53,684 bases of DNA, from assembly GCA_900322035.1 (NCBI GenBank), contig ONYL01000020.1, positions 1-53,684 of the forward strand, read 5' to 3'. The DNA comes from an uncultured Prevotella sp. (GTDB taxonomy: Bacteria; Bacteroidota; Bacteroidia; Bacteroidales; Bacteroidaceae). The translations under genes were made by a program, and so were the position numbers. The notes under the pieces were generated by a model that was given only the letters and a program-made list of their open reading frames with translations, was not told where the DNA came from and did not search any database. Of this stretch, positions 33,313 to 42,351 are shown one piece after another; the stretch's first letter is position 1, and each line of letters starts with the position of its first letter.

Positions 33313-34356
33313 ATGAAAACGACTCTATTCTCTTTGCTTTGTTTCCTGGCAGTAGTTACTTCGTCCTCTGCTCAGGAAAAGAAATTCTCAGCGTATGCAA
33401 TTGGCTTTTATAATTTGGAAAATCTCTTCGATACACAACATGATGAGGGGAAATTGGATGAAGATTTTCTTCCAAGTGGTTCATATAAATGGGACAGTAT
33501 CAAATATACGAACAAACTTCACAACATGGCACAAGCCCTATCAGATATGGCAACAACAAAGCTCCCGAAAGTGGGTTGTGCTGTCATAGGAGTCAGCGAA
33601 GTTGAGAATGATCATGTGCTCAAGGATCTCTGTGCACAGCCTGCACTTGCTGCTCGCGGCTATCGGTACGCTCATATTGAGGGGCCGGACTTGAGAGGTA
33701 TTGATTGCGCTTTACTCTATAATCCGGCACTCTTTACTATAGAGAATACAACTTTATACCCGTATGTTCAACATTTGAAAGATAATCCCAATTTCATTAC
33801 CAGAGGATTTCTCGCCGTTACGGGCACCTTGGCTGGTGAGCGTATGACTTTTATTGTCTGTCACTTGCCCTCCAGAGGCAATGGACCAGCCTATAGAGAA
33901 CAAGGGGCTTCTGAGGTAAAAGCATTGAAGGACTCCATTTTAAAGTCAGATCCCCAACGCAAACTCATCGTCATGGGAGATATGAACGATGATCCTACAA
34001 ACAAGAGTATGTACGACTGTCTTGGCGCGAAAGAATCCCCTGCAAAGGTTGGTGATGGTGATATGTTTAATCCATGGTACAATATCATAAAAGACGGAAA
34101 GGGGACACTGTTCTATAAAGGTGGTTGGAACTTGTTTGACCAAATCATTCTCTCTCCTAATCTTGTCAACCGCAACAATGAACGGGATTATTCTTCATTA
34201 AAGTTTTGGAAAAATGAGGTACAGCGCATGCCCTACCTCTTTCAGACCGAGGGCGCTTATAAGGGTAGTCCCAAACGCACAACGGCCGGTGGAGAATGGC
34301 TCAACGGCTACTCAGATCACTTGCCTGTAGTCGTTTATCTGCTCAAACAACAATAG
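33313..34356 (+). CDS. Secreted endonuclease/exonuclease/phosphatase family enzyme
   Basis: 347 residues from ATG 33313 (MKTTLFSLLCFLAVVTSSSA, then cleavage before QEKK); an upstream TTG at 33298 is less likely. The DNase I-like fold motifs are in order: FYNLENLFD (metal), GVSEVEN (catalytic Glu), VCHLPSRGNG (His), MGDMNDDPTN (Asp/Asn) and SDHLPVVVYL (Asp-His). Cuts nucleic acids or removes phosphate groups in the periplasm or at the surface. Divergent from the TonB receptor-DUF5689 operon, a pairing seen in Bacteroidetes that suggests it produces what the receptor takes up. Confidence 0.87.
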   Translation: MKTTLFSLLCFLAVVTSSSAQEKKFSAYAIGFYNLENLFDTQHDEGKLDEDFLPSGSYKWDSIKYTNKLHNMAQALSDMATTKLPKVGCAVIGVSEVENDHVLKDLCAQPALAARGYRYAHIEGPDLRGIDCALLYNPALFTIENTTLYPYVQHLKDNPNFITRGFLAVTGTLAGERMTFIVCHLPSRGNGPAYREQGASEVKALKDSILKSDPQRKLIVMGDMNDDPTNKSMYDCLGAKESPAKVGDGDMFNPWYNIIKDGKGTLFYKGGWNLFDQIILSPNLVNRNNERDYSSLKFWKNEVQRMPYLFQTEGAYKGSPKRTTAGGEWLNGYSDHLPVVVYLLKQQ

Positions 34357-34412
34357 GCCTTCTATATTTTCTTACTATAGACAGAATCCTGTGCAGAAGG
34401 ATTCATGGATAC

Positions 34413-34466
34413 AAAGAAGGAGTAAAAGACGTTGGATTCCGACTATTAGTCTTTTACTCCTTCTTT
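34413..34466. terminator. Terminator between convergent genes
   Basis: A perfect 18-bp stem, AAAGAAGGAGTAAAAGAC with its complement, around an 18-nt loop. Lies between the endonuclease gene and the second TonB receptor and can serve both strands. Confidence 0.8.
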
Positions 34467-34482
34467 GTTGATCGGAATTGCA

Positions 34483-36759
34483 TCAGAAGGTCAAAGGAAT
34501 GTCTACCTTTAGAGTAATATTTCTTCCCATGTTATAGAATCCTTCCTTTCCTGTGACCGGATTCAATCCTGCATACTTCAACCGGCTAAGATGGTTTTGA
34601 TAAGCCCTGTTCAACAAGTTCTCTCCAATTAGATAAACCGAAAAAGCCTTCTTTCCCTTATGCTTGATGTCTGTTGCCAACGAGGCTCCCAATAAGGTGT
34701 ATGAAGGTGTGGCTGTCTCTGTATGGTCTATCTTGTAGAAGTGGTTCTGTCTAAAATTGCATTCCATTTCTATTTTGGCGTAGAGATTGTCAAGTGTTTT
34801 CCCATCTCTAATGAAGGTGTATCTTATCTCTCCATTCCATCGTGGTGCCGGGGTCATAGGCAAATATTTGCTCTCATCCGGCTGATGGAGCTGCACAGCA
34901 TTTACAAAGGAGAAAGAATTCTGCATATGCAAAGTCTCAATTGGATGAAGATCTAAAGAGAATTCTCCGCCCCACAGGCGTGCATCACCTTGCATGTCCT
35001 TGTAGACAGGTAAATTTTCAACAATTTCAGCAGTCCTTCCCATAAAGATGTAATTGTCTATCGTGTTACAGAAAAGAGCTATTTGTGAGGACAACCACGA
35101 AGAAGTGTAATCCCATCCTAAATCAAACTGAAGGCTCTTTTCCGCTTTCAGCGCATTATTTCCCCTTTCGTATCTGAAAGTTCCTTCGTGCACGCCATTG
35201 GCACAAAGCTCACTTAGGTTAGGAGCTCTAAAACCAGCTGATACATTCATCCTGAGATTCATTCTCTCATCGATTTTATAAACAGTTCCAAAACTGCCAG
35301 ACAGTCCATTGAATTGACGTGACAACCTTTGAAAAAGGTCGCCAAGAGCAAACGCATGCAAATGACGAGAATCGAATCTAATCCCACCATTCGTTGTCCA
35401 ACGATTAATCTTGTAACTCCCAGTGATAAAAGTACCAATATCAAACAACGAATAATCTGGGATAAGAAATTCGGTGCCTTTGTTCACCGATTGTTGATAC
35501 ATGCCATTGAGACCGGCTGTGAGCTTCCAGCCTTTCAAACCTCCCAAATTATATCGTGCTCCGTAATTAAAGGTATGCAGCTTCAGGTCTAAACCTGGTG
35601 TAGAGGCACTTTCTTCATACTCTTCACGCTGGTTCTGCTGATAGGCTAACAATGTAACCAACTGACCTCTGCCTATATAAATCGACTGATTCCATGCTGC
35701 CTTATAATGATGAATCTGTTGGAAGGGTAGCGCCTTCTTGTAGGATTTGTCAGATCCATCCTCCTGGTTGTCCGGCTCTATCATACTGGGTGTCAAATGA
35801 TAATACGAGAGATTCAGATGACTATATCCCCAACTCTTATTGGCTCCCAAAACTGTATTGAACGCACGCTCATGGAATTGCGATCCATGAACATAACCAT
35901 CGATAGAATTGTGATAAGGGTGGGCGAATTTCTCAGAATATCTCGTCCCCCAAATCCAGCCATTTTGATTTCCTTCAAGATTAAGACTATAGTCGAAAAG
36001 CCCATTGTTTGATTGATATTCGGAAGTAATATTTCCCAAAGTCTGTCCCATAGGCGCAGCAGGCCGTGGATTCAAGATCACGACACCCGCCATTGCATCA
36101 GAACCATACATAAGTGAGGCCGGCCCTTTCAGCACCTCCACGCTTCCAATGCGTTGTGCATCTACTTCTATTCCGTGTTCATCACCCCATTGTTGTCCCT
36201 CTTGTCTCACGCCGTCGTCAATCGTAACAATCCTGTTATAACCCAGTCCTCGGATAATCGGTTTGGATATACCACTTCCGGTTGTGATTTGTGAGATGCC
36301 CGGCTGATGGGCAATGGCATCTATAATATTGGTTGAGCTGATTCCGTCTATCTGTTTTTTCGTCAGAACTGTCACAGGTGCCGAAGCATCCTTGAGCAAA
36401 ATAGAGCCCGTCACACCTTTTACGACAACCTCGTTGATCAGCGCATTCGATTCCTTCATAACAAAGTCTACATGCGTGTCTTTGGTAAGATCTAATGTTT
36501 TGATGATTGTCTGGTGACCTACATAACTGATTTGGAGAGTAAGCGTCCGCTTAGGCAAGTCCTTAAGAGAGTAATTGCCTTTCTCATCCGTTACTGTCCC
36601 AATTGAAAGGTCGGGGACAAAGACGGTAACACCCATAAGGTTGCTGCCATCGGAGGCATCTTTAATATTGCCAGTCAGCGTTGCGGTAGCAACAGAATTA
36701 TCTGCTGTAGCCCAAATGCAGAATGCGTTGAGCAACAGTATTAATAAAAGTTTTTTCAT
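34483..36759 (-). CDS. TonB-dependent receptor, probably for metal or metal chelate
   Basis: 758 residues from ATG 36759, with signal peptide MKKLLLILLLNAFCIWATA. A carboxypeptidase-like regulatory domain (about 27-108: GNIKDASDGSNLMGVTVFVP) comes before the plug (about 112-230), with the typical PIIRGLGYNRIVTIDDGVRQ and VEVLKGPASLMYGSDAMAGV. A 22-strand-type barrel follows, ending LTF. The plug and overall layout resemble ZnuD/heme-type receptors rather than SusC. It lies 87 nt downstream of a His/Cys-rich membrane protein gene, which supports metal transport. The exact ligand cannot be told from the sequence. Confidence 0.82.
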   Translation of the reverse strand: MKKLLLILLLNAFCIWATADNSVATATLTGNIKDASDGSNLMGVTVFVPDLSIGTVTDEKGNYSLKDLPKRTLTLQISYVGHQTIIKTLDLTKDTHVDFVMKESNALINEVVVKGVTGSILLKDASAPVTVLTKKQIDGISSTNIIDAIAHQPGISQITTGSGISKPIIRGLGYNRIVTIDDGVRQEGQQWGDEHGIEVDAQRIGSVEVLKGPASLMYGSDAMAGVVILNPRPAAPMGQTLGNITSEYQSNNGLFDYSLNLEGNQNGWIWGTRYSEKFAHPYHNSIDGYVHGSQFHERAFNTVLGANKSWGYSHLNLSYYHLTPSMIEPDNQEDGSDKSYKKALPFQQIHHYKAAWNQSIYIGRGQLVTLLAYQQNQREEYEESASTPGLDLKLHTFNYGARYNLGGLKGWKLTAGLNGMYQQSVNKGTEFLIPDYSLFDIGTFITGSYKINRWTTNGGIRFDSRHLHAFALGDLFQRLSRQFNGLSGSFGTVYKIDERMNLRMNVSAGFRAPNLSELCANGVHEGTFRYERGNNALKAEKSLQFDLGWDYTSSWLSSQIALFCNTIDNYIFMGRTAEIVENLPVYKDMQGDARLWGGEFSLDLHPIETLHMQNSFSFVNAVQLHQPDESKYLPMTPAPRWNGEIRYTFIRDGKTLDNLYAKIEMECNFRQNHFYKIDHTETATPSYTLLGASLATDIKHKGKKAFSVYLIGENLLNRAYQNHLSRLKYAGLNPVTGKEGFYNMGRNITLKVDIPLTF

Positions 36760-36846
36760 ACTTTACTGTTTCTATAATCGATTGTAATTAAATAATTGAA
36801 TCACAGCATTTTAATATACGGTGATTTGAGGAAATAATATTTTGGA

Positions 36847-37206
36847 TTACAGAACTTGTGGAGGTCCGCGAAGAAGGTTATGTCCATAAGCTTGAGATAG
36901 TTGCTTGCACCTGCGCAGCGTTGCCTTCACAACAATATAGCTTGCCAAAGGCAGAACAACGAGGGCTAAAGATGGAAGGTAGGACAAAGCCAAAAAATGG
37001 CAAAGCACACATTCCGCAGTGGTAGAACCCGCGCCATTTATATGACTGGGATGGTGAAGATGATGGGCGCAAGAATAGCAAATTTCAGTTGTCGACGGCC
37101 CTTCATGATAGTGAACTGTTGATACAAAGAAAATAGGCAGGAATACCGATAATAGTATCCATGCATACCATCTTCTTTTACTATCTATAGTTCTTCGATG
37201 TTTCAT
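36847..37206 (-). CDS. His/Cys-rich small membrane protein, likely metal-related
   Basis: 119 residues from ATG 37206. Basic N-terminus, one hydrophobic span (YAWILLSVFLPIFFVSTV), an outside loop rich in metal ligands (HYHEG, CYSCAHHLHHPSHI, then CVLCHFLAL), and a second span (LPSLALVVLPLASYIVV). The layout resembles DUF2946/DUF6769-type proteins found near metal receptors. It is upstream of the TonB receptor on the same strand, probably in one operon. A role in sensing or handing over copper or zinc is inference. Confidence 0.62.
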   Translation of the reverse strand: MKHRRTIDSKRRWYAWILLSVFLPIFFVSTVHYHEGPSTTEICYSCAHHLHHPSHINGAGSTTAECVLCHFLALSYLPSLALVVLPLASYIVVKATLRRCKQLSQAYGHNLLRGPPQVL

Positions 37207-37233
37207 CGCATCTTATGGACACTAACAAAATTA

Positions 37234-37241
37234 CAAATATA
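37234..37241 (-). promoter_or_regulatory. Promoter -7 box of the metal-receptor operon
   Basis: Minus-strand TATATTTG, 27 nt before the start at 37206. No TTG at ideal distance was found, so a metal-dependent activator may be needed; that last point is speculation. Confidence 0.45.
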
Positions 37242-37316
37242 GATTTATTATTTGCAAGCTTGGTCGTGCGATTTATGCTTTTTTATGTTTCTCATCATGA
37301 ATATTTCGAAGAATTT

Positions 37317-37362
37317 AAAAAAAATAACAAGAAGCAGCATCGGTAATCCAAACTGCTTCTTG
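37317..37362 (-). terminator. Terminator of ispE
   Basis: 10-bp stem CAAGAAGCAG/CTGCTTCTTG at 37328-37362, followed on the minus strand by TTATTTTTTTT. A classic intrinsic terminator 25 nt after the ispE stop. Confidence 0.85.
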
Positions 37363-37386
37363 AAATATACTTTGGGGGGAATGAAA

Positions 37387-38226
37387 TTACAAAATCGAAG
37401 TGAAAGTGGAGCAATCGGGAAACTCCGGCCCAAGATTACTGGGCGCCTCTTTAAAGATTGCATAGAATGCGCTCCCACTTCCGGACATCTGAGCATATAA
37501 GGCACCAAGTTGATACAGACGCTGTTTGATATTGGCCAATTTTGGGTATATTTTGAAAACACTATCTTCAAAATCATTATGCAACGACTCACGCCATGTA
37601 TCGATGGGCTGTCTAACGATGGTACGGCATGAAACATTTGGTTTTTCAACCTTGACATGTTGGTAGGCCTCACGTGTCGACACTGCAACATTGGGCTTTA
37701 CGATACCGATATAATACCCGTTGAGATTCCCCTGTTCATTGTCTACAGGTTCAAGCTGATCGCCGATGCCTGTGGCAAAAGCAGGTGTAGCCGTGATGAA
37801 GAAGGCGCAATCGGCTCCAAGACGGGCCGCATAACGTTCCATCTCAGCAATGCCCAAATTCAAACGGAAACGCTCGTCAAGAAGCCGGATCATAAAAGCA
37901 GCATCGCTTGAGCCGCCTCCAAGCCCCGCTTGAGAGGGTATACGCTTGAAAAGATGAGCATGAACGCGGGGCAACTCATAATCAGAAGCCAACAAATTGT
38001 AGGCTTTTACCACAAGATTGTCTGCCTCATTACAGTCGATGGAGTTACCAGTGATTTTCAAATCACAGTTGACATCCGAAGGGAAATCTTTGTCCATATG
38101 CTTGATTTCCAATGCATCAGTCAGTGGGATAGGGTAGAAGACCGTCTCCAAATCGTGATAGCCATCGGTACGGACTCCGACAATATTTAATCCGAGATTG
38201 ATTTTCGCACAAGGAAAAACTACCAT
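37387..38226 (-). CDS. ispE: 4-diphosphocytidyl-2-C-methyl-D-erythritol kinase
   Basis: 279 residues from ATG 38226 (MVVFPCAKINLGLN); a longer reading from 38313 adds no family-like sequence. GHMP kinase of the non-mevalonate isoprenoid pathway; phosphorylates CDP-methylerythritol. Catalytic K8 and D138 (LGADCAFF), and the ATP-binding glycine loop SQAGLGGGSSDAA from 98. C-terminal MSGSGSAFYAIF is the third GHMP motif. Normal length. Alone, divergent from dnaB. Confidence 0.94.
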   Translation of the reverse strand: MVVFPCAKINLGLNIVGVRTDGYHDLETVFYPIPLTDALEIKHMDKDFPSDVNCDLKITGNSIDCNEADNLVVKAYNLLASDYELPRVHAHLFKRIPSQAGLGGGSSDAAFMIRLLDERFRLNLGIAEMERYAARLGADCAFFITATPAFATGIGDQLEPVDNEQGNLNGYYIGIVKPNVAVSTREAYQHVKVEKPNVSCRTIVRQPIDTWRESLHNDFEDSVFKIYPKLANIKQRLYQLGALYAQMSGSGSAFYAIFKEAPSNLGPEFPDCSTFTSIL

Positions 38227-38302
38227 AATCGTATACTTGTTGTTCTTGGCAAAGGTAAGAAAAATAATGCATACAGCATAGGCCATAATCCATAATTCTT
38301 TG

Positions 38303-38310
38303 TAACTTTG
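38303..38310 (+). promoter_or_regulatory. Promoter -7 box of dnaB
   Basis: TAACTTTG, 17 nt before the ATG. No TTG at the expected place. Confidence 0.6.
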
Positions 38311-38327
38311 CAAAAAAATATATCACC

Positions 38328-39842
38328 ATGCCCAATACTTCAACAAGGAAAAAAACTGTATCCAAAACACCCATTGATCCATCTTTCGGGCACCTTCAGC
38401 CGCAAGCTCTTGATATTGAGAAGGCTGTACTTGGTGCACTCATGATAGACAAAGACGCTTTCTCCATGGTTTCGGAGATGCTGCATCCTGAGAGCTTCTA
38501 TGACCCGCGGCACCAGAAAATCTATCTTGCCATTCAAACACTCAACATGGACGAGAGACCCGTTGACTTCATGACGGTTTCTGACCAGCTGGAACGCCAG
38601 GGAGATTTGGAAACAGTGGGAGGTGCTCCTTACATTATGGAGTTGTCTTCTCTTGTAGCCTCTTCTGCCAATATAGAATACCACGCCCATATCATTGCAC
38701 AGAAATTTCTGGCCCGACAGCTCATTCATTTTGCGTCAGAGATTGAGACCAAAGCCTTTGACGCTACAGTGGACGTGGATAGCCTTATGCAGGAAGCAGA
38801 GGGAGCGCTCTTTGAACTCTCCCAAAAGAATATGCGGCAGGATTTTACCCAAATCGACCCAGTGATCAAGCAAGCTGTTGATGCCATTACAAAAGCATCG
38901 GCCAATGATGGGGGTATTACCGGCATTCCATCTGGATATACAAAGTTGGACGAAGTGACGAGCGGTTGGCAACGCAGCGACTTGATTATTATCGCCGGTC
39001 GACCTGCAATGGGTAAGACGTCATTCGCGCTCAGCTTGGCCAAGAATGCTGCTGTGGACTATAAGATTCCGGTTGGTTTCTTCTCGCTTGAGATGAACAA
39101 CGTGCAGTTGGTCAATCGACTTATCTCTAACACTTGTCGCATCAAAGGCTCCAAGATATTAAACGGACAATTGGCACCCGACGAGTGGGAGAGACTGGAC
39201 AAGAACTTGAGTCAGTTGACGGGTTCACCTATTTATATTGACGATACTCCGGGACTATCTGTATTTGAACTGAGGACGAAAGCACGCCGGCTTGTCCGCG
39301 AGAAAGGAGTGCAGCTCATTATGATTGACTATCTACAGCTGATGAATGCCAATGGTATGCGCTTCAACAACCGCCAAGAAGAGGTTTCCACCATTTCACG
39401 CTCTTTGAAGGGGCTTGCAAAGGAACTCAACATCCCCATCATCGCGTTGTCTCAGCTGAACCGTACGGTTGAAAACCGTGAGGGACAAGGCATAGACGGC
39501 AAGCGTCCTCAACTAAGCGACCTTCGCGAATCGGGTGCCATTGAGCAGGATGCTGATATGGTGGTATTTGTCCACCGCCCAGAATATTATCATATTCTTC
39601 AGGATGAAAAGGGAAACAATCTAAAGGGTATGGCACAGATTATTATTGCCAAGCACCGTAAAGGTGCAACTAAAGACGTGCTCTTAACCTTCAAGGGAGA
39701 GTACACCACATTTCTTAATCCAGAAGAAAACCAGTTCACTCCTTTGGATACTGGTGATCAAGGAGGCGAAATTATTGGGAGCCGCCTAAATGGTGAAGAC
39801 ATAGACGGATTGCCTACGATGCAGAGCGATGTACCGTATTAA
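38328..39842 (+). CDS. dnaB: Replicative DNA helicase
   Basis: 504 residues from ATG 38328. Hexameric 5'-3' helicase of chromosome replication. N-terminal DnaB domain (PQALDIEKAVLGALMIDKDA), linker, then the RecA-like ATPase with Walker A AGRPAMGKTSFALSLA, SLEMNNVQLVNRL (catalytic Glu), Walker B LIMIDYLQLM and the arginine-finger region SQLNRTVENREG, and HRKGATKDVLL. No intein. A host chromosomal copy, distinct from the prophage helicase. Normal length. Confidence 0.96.
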   Translation: MPNTSTRKKTVSKTPIDPSFGHLQPQALDIEKAVLGALMIDKDAFSMVSEMLHPESFYDPRHQKIYLAIQTLNMDERPVDFMTVSDQLERQGDLETVGGAPYIMELSSLVASSANIEYHAHIIAQKFLARQLIHFASEIETKAFDATVDVDSLMQEAEGALFELSQKNMRQDFTQIDPVIKQAVDAITKASANDGGITGIPSGYTKLDEVTSGWQRSDLIIIAGRPAMGKTSFALSLAKNAAVDYKIPVGFFSLEMNNVQLVNRLISNTCRIKGSKILNGQLAPDEWERLDKNLSQLTGSPIYIDDTPGLSVFELRTKARRLVREKGVQLIMIDYLQLMNANGMRFNNRQEEVSTISRSLKGLAKELNIPIIALSQLNRTVENREGQGIDGKRPQLSDLRESGAIEQDADMVVFVHRPEYYHILQDEKGNNLKGMAQIIIAKHRKGATKDVLLTFKGEYTTFLNPEENQFTPLDTGDQGGEIIGSRLNGEDIDGLPTMQSDVPY

Positions 39843-39854
39843 TGAATTAACATG

Positions 39855-39901
39855 AAAGAAAGGAATTGACAGAATCAAGCAATTCGTCGATTCCTTTCTT
39901 T
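39855..39901. terminator. Bidirectional terminator between dnaB and uvrB
   Basis: 12-bp stem AAAGAAAGGAAT/ATTCCTTTCTTT with a T-rich end on the plus strand and T-rich sequence on the other. Lies between convergent genes. Confidence 0.8.
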
Positions 39902-39918
39902 TATTATCCACACCCCAA

Positions 39919-41967
39919 TTATTTCTTATCGTCTAACTGTTGCTGCAATCTGACGATTTCATCGCGATATTGGGCAGCTTGGATGAAATCCAAGGCTTTT
40001 GCTGCCTGTTTCATCAATTCTGTGGTGTTGGCAATGCTCTTTTCCAATTGAGCTTTCGTCATATGGATGACAATTGGATCGGCTACCATTGCCGTATCTT
40101 CAGACTCAATATACGCTTGTGGCTGTATCGTCAGCGACTGGGATTCAGGTTTACCGATCTCTCCCTCGGTTTTTGTTGTTGGCAATGATGTGGAGATGGA
40201 CTTGACAATCTGTTTCGGCGTGATGTGGTGATCAGCATTATATTTCAGTTGGATGCTTCTTCTTCTGGCCGTTTCATCGATTGTCTTTTGCATACTTTCG
40301 GTAATGGTGTCAGCATACATGATGACCTTTCCATTGACATTTCTTGCAGCACGGCCAGCAGTTTGGGTCAAACTTCGATGGCTACGCAAAAATCCTTCTT
40401 TGTCAGCATCGAGAATTGCCACCAAGGACACCTCTGGTAGGTCAAGACCTTCGCGCAAAAGGTTTACACCAACCAACACGTCGAAAACGCCCGCACGGAG
40501 GTCGTTCATGATCTTAACTCGGTCAAGTGTCGCAACGTCGCTATGGATATAATTGGCCTTAACGTTGTGATTGAGCAGAAATTCTGTGAGTTCTTCAGCC
40601 ATACGCTTGGTTAATGTAGTGACCAGAACGCGTTCATTGCGAGTGGCTCTATCTACGATTTCTTCCAAGAGGTCGTCTATTTGATTCTCACTCGGACGCA
40701 CCTCAATCTCTGGATCCAGCAAACCTGTTGGCCGGATAATCTGCTCCACCACGACCCCTTCAGCTTCTTGCAATTCATAATCTGCCGGAGTGGCTGATAC
40801 ATAGATTACTTGATGGAGCATCTCATGGAACTCTTCAAATCGCAGCGGACGATTGTCAAAAGCAGCTGGAAGCCGGAATCCATATTCCACCAGGTTTTGC
40901 TTTCGGGCACGGTCGCCACCATACATGGCGTTGATCTGTGGAACGGTTACATGACTCTCATCAATCACCATCAAGTAGTCTTTCGGGAAAAAGTCAAGCA
41001 GGCAGTATGGACGATCGCCAGGCTGCCGGCCATCAAAATATCGCGAATAGTTTTCTATCCCTGAGCAGTGACCTAACTCCTTAATCATCTCGATGTCATA
41101 TTCCACGCGTTCCTTTATTCGTTGAGCCTTGATCTCATCGCCCATCTCCTTAAAGTAGGCCACCTGCTGCACCAGATCGTCTTGAATGTTGCGAATAGCG
41201 TTCTCGGTTTGTTCCTTGGAAGTAACGAAAAGATTGGCAGGATAAATTTGATAATCTTGAAAATTTTCTATGGTATGGAAAGTCAGACTGTCCACCTCCT
41301 CAATAGTATCGATTTCATCATCCCACCACGTTACACGCAGAACATTGTCACTATATGCCATGGCAATATCCACTGTATCTCCTTTTACTCGGAAATTGCC
41401 ACGCTCCAGAGAAATATCGTTGCGCACATAAAGTGATGAGACCAGTGAACGCAAAAATTCGTTTCGGTCCAGTTTTTGTCCACACTTGATATGGATGATA
41501 CTTTCATTCAGTGCCGTAGGTCCGCCCATGCCATAGATGCATGAGACTGAGGAAACCACAATAACGTCCTTACGGCCGGAGAGCAAAGCCGAGACTGCAC
41601 TTAATCTCAGTTTGTCTATATCATCATTTATGGCAAGGTCTTTTTCTATGTAAGTATCCGTTGTCGGTAAATAGGCCTCCGGCTGATAGTAGTCGTAGTA
41701 AGACACGTAATATTCCACTGCGTTATTGGGAAAGAATCCTTTCATCTCTTGATAAAGCTGAGCTGCAAGGGTCTTATTGTGACTCAAGATAAGAGTTGGT
41801 TTCCCCACGTTGGCAATAACGTTAGCAACGGTAAAAGTCTTGCCAGATCCGGTAACTCCAAGCAGAACCTGTGCAGGAACGCCGTCTTGGATGCCGTCTG
41901 TCAGTTGGCGAATAGCGTCAGGCTGGTCACCGGTGGGCTTATATTTGGAAGTAAGTTGGAAATCCAT
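39919..41967 (-). CDS. uvrB: Excinuclease ABC subunit B
   Basis: 682 residues from ATG 41967. Damage-verifying helicase-like subunit of nucleotide excision repair; binds UvrA, then UvrC. Walker A GVTGSGKT at 37-44, the beta-hairpin YYDYYQPEAYLPTTDTYIEK, motif DESHV, YVSATPADYE, LREGLDLPEVSLVAILDADK and the Q-x-x-GRAARN arginine motif are all present, and the C-terminal UVR domain that binds UvrC (LEKSIANTTELMKQAAKALD). A longer linker than usual sits before the UVR domain. Complete. Confidence 0.96.
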   Translation of the reverse strand: MDFQLTSKYKPTGDQPDAIRQLTDGIQDGVPAQVLLGVTGSGKTFTVANVIANVGKPTLILSHNKTLAAQLYQEMKGFFPNNAVEYYVSYYDYYQPEAYLPTTDTYIEKDLAINDDIDKLRLSAVSALLSGRKDVIVVSSVSCIYGMGGPTALNESIIHIKCGQKLDRNEFLRSLVSSLYVRNDISLERGNFRVKGDTVDIAMAYSDNVLRVTWWDDEIDTIEEVDSLTFHTIENFQDYQIYPANLFVTSKEQTENAIRNIQDDLVQQVAYFKEMGDEIKAQRIKERVEYDIEMIKELGHCSGIENYSRYFDGRQPGDRPYCLLDFFPKDYLMVIDESHVTVPQINAMYGGDRARKQNLVEYGFRLPAAFDNRPLRFEEFHEMLHQVIYVSATPADYELQEAEGVVVEQIIRPTGLLDPEIEVRPSENQIDDLLEEIVDRATRNERVLVTTLTKRMAEELTEFLLNHNVKANYIHSDVATLDRVKIMNDLRAGVFDVLVGVNLLREGLDLPEVSLVAILDADKEGFLRSHRSLTQTAGRAARNVNGKVIMYADTITESMQKTIDETARRRSIQLKYNADHHITPKQIVKSISTSLPTTKTEGEIGKPESQSLTIQPQAYIESEDTAMVADPIVIHMTKAQLEKSIANTTELMKQAAKALDFIQAAQYRDEIVRLQQQLDDKK

Positions 41968-42351
41968 TAGCGAGTTCTCTATTTAATCTTTTGCAAACTT
42001 ACAAATATTTTATGAGTTAGCCACAAGGTTTTTACATGTTTTTTGTAGAAAGCTACCAGATGAGCACTAACGAGTCACGTAATAAAAGAAATCATTGGTC
42101 ATCTTTATCTATCCCCGTAAAATACGGAGTTTGCCACGGTTTCACATGGCGATTGCCAAAACATCTTGTGGCGTTCGGCACATTTCACGTGACATTTGCC
42201 ACGATGATTGTATAAACAGAGTTTTTACCTGCAGTCTTCAAGACGAAGGAAGCTAACCGATAACAGTGAAATGATTAAGAATTTAAGGAATTAAGGTCAT
42301 CTGAATCTGCAAAAGTTTTGTTATCTTTGCGGATGATAAAAAATCACTTAT
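41968..42351. other. Intergenic stretch with promoters and degenerate 22-bp repeats
   Basis: No ORF. Minus-strand TAAGTTTG at 42001-41994 is the likely uvrB -7 box, and plus-strand TATCTTTG at 42322-42329 that of the alcohol dehydrogenase gene. In the middle, TTGCCA recurs at 42131, 42153 and 42196, with TTCGGCA at about 42174, giving steps of about 22 nt. The first two units are small dyads, GCCA-N10-TGGC. This may be a worn tandem repeat. Confidence 0.5.
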
